Below, piece after piece: positions 1 to 5,077 of a stretch of DNA of 8,379 nt. Location of the stretch: positions 1 to 8,379 of the forward strand of contig JADLFM010000102.1 of NCBI GenBank assembly GCA_020845495.1. Reading direction: 5' to 3'. The position numbers were made by a program, and so were the translations under genes. The notes beneath the pieces were generated by a model. The model saw only the letters and a list, made by a program, of their open reading frames with translations, searched no databases and was not told where the DNA came from. Each line of letters opens with the position of its first letter. Position 1 is the stretch's first letter. Source of the DNA: Chloroflexota bacterium (GTDB lineage Bacteria > Chloroflexota > UBA6077 > JACCZL01).

Positions 1-245
1 AACACCACCCGCCCCACCGCGTCGAGGCTCCAAGTCGCCCGACTGAAGAACCGGTGGAACACCGAGATGTGGCACTGCTCCACCCCACCGGACGCCACCG
101 CCATCGCCGTGATCGTCCGTCGCCCCAGGCAATGGATCCATCCGGCCACCACCACCTGAAAGATCCGATAGCTCGGCGCGTGGAAGCAGGGCTCGAACGT
201 GGCGAGCAGCCCCACCATCGCGCTCGGTAAGATGACCTCGGGCAT
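1..245 (-). CDS. IS701-like (DDE_5) transposase, N-terminal part, cut by window edge
   Basis: The minus-strand frame opens with ATG at 245 and stays open for 81 codons to base 1, so only the N-terminus is here. The product begins MPEVILPSAMVGLL and contains FxxPSYRIFQ (about residues 21-30), GRRTITAMAVASG (41-53) and VFHRFFSRATWS (62-73). This order of a short hydrophobic lead, a GRRT(I/V)T block and an F-x-R-F/V-L-x-R-A-x-W block is what I know from transposases of the IS701 type with a DDE_5 (PF13546) domain; the catalytic DDE residues would lie beyond the edge. A strong ribosome binding site (GGGAGGGGG) precedes ATG 245. An in-frame ATG 16 codons upstream (293) has only a weak site. The terminal inverted repeat cannot be defined without the other end. 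The frame reads away from the integrase, so the IS probably sits next to int without disrupting it. Confidence 0.72.
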   Translation of the reverse strand, partial: MPEVILPSAMVGLLATFEPCFHAPSYRIFQVVVAGWIHCLGRRTITAMAVASGGVEQCHISVFHRFFSRATWSLDAVGRVV

Positions 246-293
246 GGCCCCCTCCCTGGTTGCTGACACTCCCAGGGTCTTCGAGGGGGCCAT
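244..293 (-). promoter_or_regulatory. Hairpin masking the transposase ribosome binding site and start codon
   Basis: An 11-bp perfect inverted repeat pairs 244-254 (ATGGCCCCCTC) with 283-293 (GAGGGGGCCAT). Inside it a second 5-bp stem pairs 255-259 (CCTGG) with 272-276 (CCAGG), leaving a 12-nt loop and a 6-nt bulge. In RNA read from upstream of the IS, this stem holds both the GGGAGGGGG ribosome binding site and the ATG at 245. It is known for IS10 and IS50 that read-through RNA from outside folds so as to hide the transposase start; I infer the same role here. Confidence 0.5.
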
Positions 294-341
294 GTTCCGT
301 CAACTCATCCTGCCGGACCTCCAAAATGGCGGAAGTCGAGT

Positions 342-1322
342 CTAGATCGGCGAGAAGTTCGGCATCTGCCGCGCCGCCTCGGTCTGGCGGGCCCGGCCGA
401 GGTAGCGGCGGGTCATGACGTTCGTCGAGTGCCCGAGCATCTCTTGCACCAACGCCGCCGGCGCCCCCTTCACCAGCGCCGTCTGCGCGAAGCCGCGGCG
501 GAACAGGTGCCAGTGCAGGCGGGCGATCCCGCTGCGGGCCCGCAGCCGCCGCATGATCGACTGGCCGCCCCAGTAGTGGAGCGGCTTGCCGTCGGCCTGG
601 AGCCAGAACCGATCGGACAGTCCGATGCCTGGGCGCAGCCGCAGGTACTCCTTCACGTACTTGAGGGCTGCCGGGGATAGACGCGCCATGCGCTCCTTGT
701 TCCCCTTGCCACGGATAAACCGCAGCTCGCCGCTCACGCGATCGAGGCCATCAAACGGCAGCTCCAACACCTCGCGAAAGCGCAGGCCCGTGGCGATGTA
801 CGTCCCGACCAGCGCCCGATCGCGGATGTCCTCGTAGGTCGGACGATCGTAGGTCGCAAGCACCTGTTCGATCTCCCGCTCGGTCAAGATCTCGCCCGGT
901 TTCTCCGGCGGGGTGATGCGTGGCACTTTCATCAGCAGATCACGAGTCGTCAGCTCCAGGTGCTTGTAGATGTACTTGGAGCTGAAGACCTTGAGCGACC
1001 CGAGACGGCTGGCGATGCCGTCCTCGGACCGGCCGATGCTTCTCTGCTCGTTCACCCAGGCGTTGACCAGGCCCGGCGTGACCGATCCAAGAACCTGCTC
1101 CTCGCCCTGCCGTTCGAGAAAGCGGATGAAGGCGAGCAGCGAGGCGTTGTACTTGATCACGGTGTCGGGTGAGGTCGGCTGGGCCCGACCTCGTAGGTAG
1201 TCCACGTAGTCGCGGCGGAGCCGATCGAGCGGCTCCTCGGCGTACGCCTGGTCAACCCAGACGGATGGCGGATGGCGCATCTCCTCCAACTTTCGAGTCT
1301 GGACCGCCCGGTCCACCTGCAT
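342..1322 (-). CDS. Tyrosine recombinase / integrase
   Basis: A site-specific recombinase that cuts and rejoins DNA through a tyrosine nucleophile, here probably moving the element in and out of the chromosome. From the ATG at 1322 the product has 326 residues, normal for XerC/D-like integrases. A SAM-like core-binding domain covers about residues 30-125 (YVDYLRGRAQPTSPDTVIKY). The catalytic domain follows with the full set: R181 in ATGLRFREV, K206 in RGKGNKER, H272 and R275 in HLFRRGF, H298 in LGHST, and nucleophile Y307 in MTRRYLG. The frame is open up to 1559 (405 residues), but the extra 79 residues are low-complexity Ser/Arg/Ala with no domain. I therefore prefer 1322, preceded by GGTGG; ATG 1280 is another option with GGAGG only 2 nt away. 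The C-terminus (MPNFSPI) looks native, so the neighbouring IS has not truncated it. The start is less sure than the identity. Confidence 0.9.
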   Translation of the reverse strand: MQVDRAVQTRKLEEMRHPPSVWVDQAYAEEPLDRLRRDYVDYLRGRAQPTSPDTVIKYNASLLAFIRFLERQGEEQVLGSVTPGLVNAWVNEQRSIGRSEDGIASRLGSLKVFSSKYIYKHLELTTRDLLMKVPRITPPEKPGEILTEREIEQVLATYDRPTYEDIRDRALVGTYIATGLRFREVLELPFDGLDRVSGELRFIRGKGNKERMARLSPAALKYVKEYLRLRPGIGLSDRFWLQADGKPLHYWGGQSIMRRLRARSGIARLHWHLFRRGFAQTALVKGAPAALVQEMLGHSTNVMTRRYLGRARQTEAARQMPNFSPI

Positions 1323-1690
1323 TTCACCACCGTCGGCCAGAGGTGTCGAACGCCTCCCTTCGCTGCTCGCAGTCGCCGGTGACCGAGCGGCGGCGACCGA
1401 GCCAGACCGTGCTTCGCTTCTGACGCTCCCTTTCTGCCTGTCCGGGCTGTGCAGCTTGCCTGATCGCTCGTTCGGCCCTGGCGCGGCATTGTCGTGGAGC
1501 AGGTCGCGATCGTGGTTGGCGCCGTTGGAGTAGGTGAATCGGGACGACATCAATCCCAACCTCCCGGTGTATGGGCGCCGCTCGACCGCGCGGCGGCCAC
1601 AGTCGCCTGGAATGACTGCCGACCGGCGTGCCGCGCTGGCCTGAGCGTTGCGTCCTGCGCCTCACGGTACCGATGGACGATTTCATCAGA

Positions 1691-1734
1691 GTTACTTGCG
1701 AGCTACTTCCCGGCTACTTCCCAGCTACGGGCCG
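1691..1734 (+). repeat. Four tandem 11-bp direct repeats upstream of int
   Basis: Four units abut with an exact 11-bp period: GTTACTTGCGA (1691), GCTACTTCCCG (1702), GCTACTTCCCA (1713), GCTACGGGCCG (1724). The central two match at 10 of 11 positions, the outer two at 7 of 11. A period of one helical turn puts all copies on one DNA face, as in iterons, integrase arm sites or binding sites for an excision factor. The array lies about 370 bases upstream of the preferred int start. A related array sits upstream of gene A (4319-4351). Confidence 0.6.
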
Positions 1735-1855
1735 ATGCGACAGAGAACTGCGGGGCCGGTTGTTGAGTGACTCGGGCGAACTGAGGGAATGGGCGAGTGC
1801 CTGGCCGTCATTGTTTGAAGCTGGCCGGGTTCCTACGCGTGTGCTGGCGGGCGCG

Positions 1856-1872
1856 GCGTGCCTTCGGCACGC
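1856..1872. terminator. Terminator-like hairpin without U-tract
   Basis: A perfect 7-bp GC-rich stem (GCGTGCC at 1856-1862 with GGCACGC at 1866-1872) closes a 3-nt loop. No T-run follows on either strand, so this may be a weak terminator, a protein site or chance. No gene obviously ends next to it. Confidence 0.25.
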
Positions 1873-2121
1873 GAGGGCCCACAGGACCAGGTTTCTGAGA
1901 TTGACTGGTCGCATCTGACTCGGCACAGATGGAGGCCGGCCATGACCAGCATGCGAGCACCTCAGGGCGCCAGAGCGCTATACGGAATGCCGTTCACGAT
2001 CGCCTTCGGTCGAAGGAGGGCTGACCCTGCACTCAACACCCGATCCACTGCCCGTCGAACCTCGACCCCACGGCCCGAACAGCGTTCTCCGACTCGTGGC
2101 CGGCGATCCCCGTTGCCGCCG

Positions 2122-2256
2122 ATGCAGGTCGCCCTCACGTGCAGCATCTGTGGCGCAACCGTCGCTGACCTCGATGTCAACACTTCCAGCCTGGCAAGTG
2201 AACTGTTCAGGTTGCGCCGTGAGCACGCTGCCGGCGTTCATGCCTGGAGTCCCTGA
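2122..2256 (+). CDS. Possible 44-residue CxxC/HxxxxH zinc-binding mini-protein
   Basis: The ATG at 2122 opens a 44-codon frame to TGA at 2254-2256. The product has a compact pattern: CSICG (residues 7-11), then an acidic/helical stretch ending in SELFRLRREHAAGVHAW (26-42). The cysteines C7 and C10 with H35 and H40 could bind one zinc ion, in a spacing close to a C2H2 finger. The helix-like ELFRLRREHA segment looks like real protein and codons mostly end in G or C. The gene converges on the restored end of gene B, with 21 bp between the two stops. No ribosome binding site is visible, so translation may be leaderless or start elsewhere. I do not recognise the family; a regulator or antitoxin-like DNA-binding role is a guess. 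It could still be chance coding. Confidence 0.45.
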   Translation: MQVALTCSICGATVADLDVNTSSLASELFRLRREHAAGVHAWSP

Positions 2257-2277
2257 CACGCCCGGGCACTGAGCGGG

Positions 2278-2442
2278 TCATTGTCCCGCCAGCCACGTGC
2301 GCCGCCGATCGAACGGCGCATCGGCCTCGCGCCAGATCGGGCCAAGCAGGCCGTCCTTGTTGGCGGGATCGTCGAAGATGCGCCATGTGGCCGTGAGGAG
2401 CAGCGGTAGCCGCGTGTACCTCCCGATCGAGGCTACCTGAGC
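2278..2442 (-). pseudogene. Out-of-frame C-terminal tail of gene B
   Basis: This stretch reads, in the third minus-strand frame, as 54 residues plus stop: AQVASIGRYTRLP, then LLLTATWRIFDDP, then GLLGPIWREADAPFDRRRTW and LAGQ. The LPLLLTxxx...GLLGPIWR pattern is the usual end of Replic_Relax-type proteins (a strand plus a conserved W). Its first 12 residues repeat residues 262-273 of the shifted gene B, because they are encoded by the second copy of the 38-bp repeat. Joining the two parts at the repeat gives one continuous protein of about 315 residues, which is why I treat this as the lost tail of gene B and not a gene of its own. It has no start codon or ribosome binding site. Confidence 0.75.
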
Positions 2443-2513
2443 GGCGGAACGCCTTGGGCTCGAGCCGCACGACCTGGTAGCCGCGTGTACCTCCCGATCG
2501 AGGCTACCTGAGC
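2405..2513. repeat. 38-bp perfect direct repeat (two copies, 71-bp offset)
   Basis: Positions 2405-2442 and 2476-2513 are identical over 38 bases and are separated by 33 bp of unrelated sequence. The 71-bp offset is not a multiple of three and so shifts the frame of gene B. Each copy is bounded near one end by GGTAGCC and carries its reverse complement GGCTACC 19 bases further on. Each copy also contains the 11-mer GTGTACCTCCC, identical to one unit of the array at 4319-4351. The spacer is not copied elsewhere in the window as far as I can see, so this is not a plain tandem duplication. Confidence 0.9.
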
Positions 2514-3296
2514 TGCCCTGGCGAACCGCTGCTCGGCGGCGTTGCTCGTCGTCACGACCGACACAATCGGGAAGTACGGATAGTCGCGTCTGAAGCGGCC
2601 GGTCTCCAGGTACTCGTAGTACGTGTTGAGCTTACGCATGAGGGGACGAACGCCGGACGTGCCGCGGTCGTATTCCAGGAAGAAGTGGAACAGCTCGCCT
2701 CCACGTCGATAGAGTCCGTGCCCATCGGGGCGTACGCGTCCGCGACCGCAGGCGCCCGGGCCGTCCCACAGGACAAGGTCGTCGTCGCCACCTCGGGCAA
2801 CACTGCGACCGTCAGAGCTGCACAGATGGGTAAACACGGCGTTCGCCCCGAGGGTGTGGGTCAGGTTCTTGACCAGGCTCTGGCGGCCCCCGATCGGCTC
2901 GGCGGGTCCGCCGCCGGCGAGACCCTCCACCTCGACCACGACGCTGAGCGGGAAGCCGAGGCGAGCGGCTGCGAGCCGCAGGCCATCGACTGTCAGCTCC
3001 GCCAGTTCGAGCGCCGCGCCACGACTGGTGTTGGCGAGGAGCAGCCGCGCCAGACCCCGAAGAACCAGGTCGTCGCGTCGACGCCGCGTGCGGCTCGTCG
3101 ACCAGCCGAGCACAATGGCCAGGCCATGGAGCGGCAGGACCGGATGGCGACCGATGACGTCGAGCATCTTCGCGTCAGACGGCGTGAGCTCAAGCGCCAG
3201 ACGACCGAGTGGAGCCGCCAGTGTTCGTGGTCGAGCCGCGTTCGTGGTCAGGTCCCCGACCGGCCGTGGGATTGCCGCGTCAGGGCACCGGACCAC
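2433..3296 (-). CDS. Replic_Relax-type protein B (winged helix plus nuclease-like fold), C-terminus shifted
   Basis: The second protein of a probable two-gene unit, starting at GTG 3296, 21 bp after the stop of gene A. A winged helix-turn-helix covers about residues 36-86 (LTPSDAKMLDVIGRHPVLP, then RRRRDDLVLRGLARLL). A core follows with RPDG (D191), HFFLEYDRGT (E208, D210) and LMRKLNTYYEY (K222), then a strand PYFPIVSVVTTS. This order is that of the replication-relaxation family (PF13814), found on plasmids and integrative elements. From memory, the same winged-helix plus restriction-nuclease architecture was described for MOBC relaxases such as TraX of pAD1; I infer a DNA-processing role in transfer or replication. 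The natural protein should be about 315 residues. At residue 262 the frame enters the first copy of a 38-bp repeat, then reads 13 unrelated residues and stops at 2433. The missing tail lies in the next frame (2278-2442). It is either a broken gene or a sequence or assembly error. Confidence 0.72.
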   Translation of the reverse strand: MVRCPDAAIPRPVGDLTTNAARPRTLAAPLGRLALELTPSDAKMLDVIGRHPVLPLHGLAIVLGWSTSRTRRRRDDLVLRGLARLLLANTSRGAALELAELTVDGLRLAAARLGFPLSVVVEVEGLAGGGPAEPIGGRQSLVKNLTHTLGANAVFTHLCSSDGRSVARGGDDDLVLWDGPGACGRGRVRPDGHGLYRRGGELFHFFLEYDRGTSGVRPLMRKLNTYYEYLETGRFRRDYPYFPIVSVVTTSNAAEQRFARAAQVASIGRYTRLPGRAARAQGVPPLR

Positions 3297-3317
3297 CAGG
3301 CGAGGCGTCTGGGGCAG

Positions 3318-4289
3318 CTACGCAGAGTCGACGGAGGAGGCAGGCTTGAGCTTCTCGACGTCGAACAGCTTCTCCAGGTCGGCGTCGAGCGTCGTCCATC
3401 GTGCGATCCAAGCTCTGAGCGGCGCGTCATGCCGGCTCCTGACGACATCCTCGAGAAGCGCCCCCCAGGCTCCAGCCCGCCGGCTGTCGGTGGCGATGAC
3501 GAGCCGCGAGGCGTCGCCGACGGCCCGTCGAAGCGCATGGAGCTGATGCAGCATCGGCCGATAGATCCGCGGGTGGGACGTGCCGAGATCGGGGATGAGC
3601 AGGTAGCTTGCACCCTGGTCATCCCACGCAAGCGAGGCGTGCGCCGGCAGTTCCAGCCTGGACGGTGCCTTCGCGGTGGGGCGTTGAAAGCGGCGACGGA
3701 ACGGCTGCTCCCAGCTAAGCAGGCGTGGCCATCCAGGTCCTGCCATCGCGAGCGCGCCAAGCAGGCGATAGCTCGCCAGGAGCGTCGGCAGGCCCGGCAA
3801 TCGACCCAGGAGGTCATTACTACGGATCCGGAATCGGCGGGCGACGCCGACAGGATCGCGCCGGTCGCCGACCGCAACCGTGGCTAACCCGAGGTCGGTG
3901 ACGTAGAGGAGCGCCGGGCTGTAGCGTGGCTGGATCAACGGGCGAATCTCGCCGACCAGACCGGCGGCACGCAGCCGAGCGAGTCGACGGTAGACAGCAG
4001 CCCCGCCACAAAGTCCTCCGAGCTGCTTGAGCAGCGTGACGGTGGCCAGTGGCACGCGGATCAGCGGCGCCAGGGCGTCGCGCTCGGCCTGGGTGAGCCG
4101 GGCTGCGGCTCGCTCCGCATCACGCCAGACGGGTCGCCGCGCGGCTGCGATCACCTGCGGCGTTGTGCCATCTCTCAGGTTCGGCTTTTCGGCCGTGGTG
4201 GCGCTGGCCCGCAAGATGGCCGGCGCAACGGTGTGCATCGTGCTCGTCTCGTCAAGATTCCCGGCTCCCCGCGGCTGGCCACCATCCAT
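3318..4289 (-). CDS. Replic_Relax-like protein A, degenerate core
   Basis: The first of the A/B pair, 323 residues from ATG 4289, with a weak AGG site 8 nt before the start; M18 (4238) is an alternative. The first 40 residues look disordered. A winged helix covers about residues 64-115 (LTQAERDALAPLIRVPLAT, then VYRRLARLRAAGLVGEI), followed by LLYVTDLGLATV and a C-terminal half that aligns in order with gene B. B's HFFLEYDRGT corresponds to SYLLIPDLGT here (residues 228-237). The acidic residue E208 of B is I232, and the lysine 14 residues further on (K222 in B) is M246. The fold seems kept but the nuclease-like residues are lost, which suggests a structural or DNA-binding partner of B. The membership is weaker than for B. 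The short 21-bp gap supports joint transcription and a heteromeric complex (inference). Confidence 0.65.
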   Translation of the reverse strand: MDGGQPRGAGNLDETSTMHTVAPAILRASATTAEKPNLRDGTTPQVIAAARRPVWRDAERAAARLTQAERDALAPLIRVPLATVTLLKQLGGLCGGAAVYRRLARLRAAGLVGEIRPLIQPRYSPALLYVTDLGLATVAVGDRRDPVGVARRFRIRSNDLLGRLPGLPTLLASYRLLGALAMAGPGWPRLLSWEQPFRRRFQRPTAKAPSRLELPAHASLAWDDQGASYLLIPDLGTSHPRIYRPMLHQLHALRRAVGDASRLVIATDSRRAGAWGALLEDVVRSRHDAPLRAWIARWTTLDADLEKLFDVEKLKPASSVDSA

Positions 4290-4318
4290 GCCGTCAACCT
4301 AGCAAGCACCGGGCACTT

Positions 4319-4351
4319 CTCGGTTACATGGGAGGTACACGAGGGTTACCT
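4319..4351 (-). promoter_or_regulatory. Three 11-bp direct repeats just upstream of gene A
   Basis: Read on the minus strand, three abutting 11-bp units are AGGTAACCCTC (4351-4341), GTGTACCTCCC (4340-4330) and ATGTAACCGAG (4329-4319). All share GTA at positions 3-5 and C at position 7. The array ends 29 bp before the ATG of gene A, a place typical for an operator. The middle unit is identical to 11 bases of the 38-bp repeat in gene B, and its TACCTCCC core resembles TACTTCCC of the array upstream of int. A likely site for an element-encoded regulator, perhaps A or B itself. Confidence 0.5.
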
Positions 4352-4441
4352 GAGAGGAAATCAGGCGTGACCGGCGAGGTAGCCGATTTCTTGCGGGGCT
4401 CTCTGAACCGTCTCATGCACCGGAAGGTCGGGCGTAGTCAC

Positions 4442-4452
4442 GGGAAGTACCA
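4442..4452 (-). promoter_or_regulatory. Single TACTTCCC-type site
   Basis: Read on the minus strand this is TGGTACTTCCC, fitting the core of the 11-bp repeat family (TAC, C or T, TCCC). It lies about 90 bp upstream of the array before gene A and in the same orientation, so it may be an isolated extra binding site. Confidence 0.25.
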
Positions 4453-4502
4453 GTCGACCGGGCAGTGAGAGAAAAACCGCCGACAGTCCGTTCGCTCGAC
4501 GC

Positions 4503-4526
4503 TGACCGCGCCCCCGATCGCGGTCA
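4503..4526. other. 8-bp inverted repeat (hairpin or dyad operator)
   Basis: TGACCGCG at 4503-4510 pairs perfectly with CGCGGTCA at 4519-4526 across an 8-base spacer (CCCCCGAT). There is no T-run. It could be a nic-site hairpin, a dyad operator or chance in GC-rich DNA. Confidence 0.35.
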
Positions 4527-4708
4527 CTGACGCCGCCGGCGAACGCCTTGAACCCACGATACCTTCACCCCACGGGCGGGTGACCGGCCGATCAGGGTGA
4601 TCCGGTGCCGTGCGACGGCGACTGCCCGGCCAGTGGCTGCACTACCCGGCTGGTCCGGGCCGAGAGCGATCGAGTCACGCACAGAGACGGCGACGGGCGC
4701 TGAGTCGG

Positions 4709-5011
4709 GCCGTCACCGTGGGTCAAGACCGTCCGCGAGCCCTGACGCGAGATGCCCGTGCGACCCGTTGGTCGTCCGATGGTCCGGGTCGGCGCTCGGC
4801 ATGAGTCGGGCAATATCACGGTTCTCGGTCGCGACAGCCGTCACCGTGATGGTCGAAAGCTGCGGCGCAGCAGGATCGGCGATTCGCTTCGTGACTCGAA
4901 GGTGTAACCGGTCAGGACGGGTTGATCAGTCCGGCTGTACTAACAATATTCATCATTACGTGCACCGTCACTCGCGCTCGTTGTCGGCCAGGGCGGCACG
5001 GTCGCACCGTG
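4709..5011. repeat. Cluster of CACGGT/ACCGTG hexamers in hairpins
   Basis: The hexamer or its complement occurs at 4715, 4817, 4843, 4997 and 5006. Two of these pairs form inverted repeats: ATCACGGT (4815-4822) with ACCGTGAT (4843-4850), enclosing the palindrome GTCGCGAC, and CACGGT (4997-5002) with ACCGTG (5006-5011) with a 3-base loop. GCCGTCACCGTG is present twice (4709-4720 and 4837-4848). My rough expectation for this hexamer on both strands of 350 bases of this composition is well below one. This suggests repeated binding sites for a dimeric protein. Confidence 0.45.
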
Positions 5012-5033
5012 TTGATCAAAGGGGTATCCGCAG

Positions 5034-5060
5034 GTGATGCCCTGTCACGGACAGGGTCAC
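5034..5060 (-). terminator. Terminator-like hairpin after the nuclease-like gene
   Basis: A perfect 7-bp stem (CCCTGTC at 5040-5046, GACAGGG at 5050-5056) with a 3-base loop is extended by GTGA (5034-5037) pairing with TCAC (5057-5060) across a 2-base bulge. It starts 18 bases past the stop at 5078-5080, the usual place for a terminator. No U-tract follows on the minus strand, so termination may be weak or Rho-assisted. Confidence 0.4.
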
Positions 5061-5077
5061 GGCCGAAACGACGCTGG

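Larger units (their letters stand above)
1323..2121. other. Gap upstream of int without a supported gene
   Basis: About 800 bases between the preferred int start and a small plus-strand ORF. Several 60-96 codon frames cross it, but none shows a domain, a ribosome binding site or codon bias clearly above background. It holds an array of 11-bp direct repeats (1691-1734), a CACGGT hexamer at 1663 that recurs in the other large gap, and a 7-bp hairpin (1856-1872). The int promoter should be here, but no convincing -35/-10 pair was found. A recombination site for the integrase could also lie here. Confidence 0.5.
4290..5077. other. Gene-free gap, candidate control or transfer-origin region
   Basis: About 790 bases between the A/B unit and the nuclease-like gene. 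Frames that cross it have no domain and no coding-like composition. It holds the 11-bp array (4319-4351), an 8-bp hairpin (4503-4526), a repeated CACGGT/ACCGTG hexamer (4709-5011), TGAGTCGGGC twice (4701 and 4802), GTTGATCA twice (4921 and 5011), and an AT-rich patch (about 4936-4958) that stands out from its surroundings. Clustered inverted repeats plus an AT-rich patch beside Replic_Relax-type genes would suit an oriT or replication origin, or a long promoter region. Nothing seen decides between these. Confidence 0.45.

Noticed and set aside
1323..1559. N-terminal extension of the integrase (79 residues)
   Set aside because: Open frame but low-complexity Ser/Arg/Ala with no domain; typical integrases of this type begin near residue 80, where an ATG follows GGTGG.
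2207..2470. 87-codon minus-strand frame at the end of gene B
   Set aside because: It is the wrong frame over the restored tail of B; the tail in the correct frame has the conserved family ending.
2685..3887. 400-codon plus-strand frame crossing genes A and B
   Set aside because: It lies antisense to two genes with recognisable domains and is Arg/Pro/Gln-rich without any motif; a shadow of GC-rich codon bias.
4592..4819. 75-codon minus-strand frame in the gene-free gap
   Set aside because: Composition rich in Ser/Thr/Arg/Pro with no motif, and it overlaps the repeats and hairpins.
4922..4950. Possible plus-strand promoter TTGATC with AATATT 17 bp downstream
   Set aside because: Weak match to both boxes and no plus-strand gene downstream; noted only as part of the AT-rich patch.
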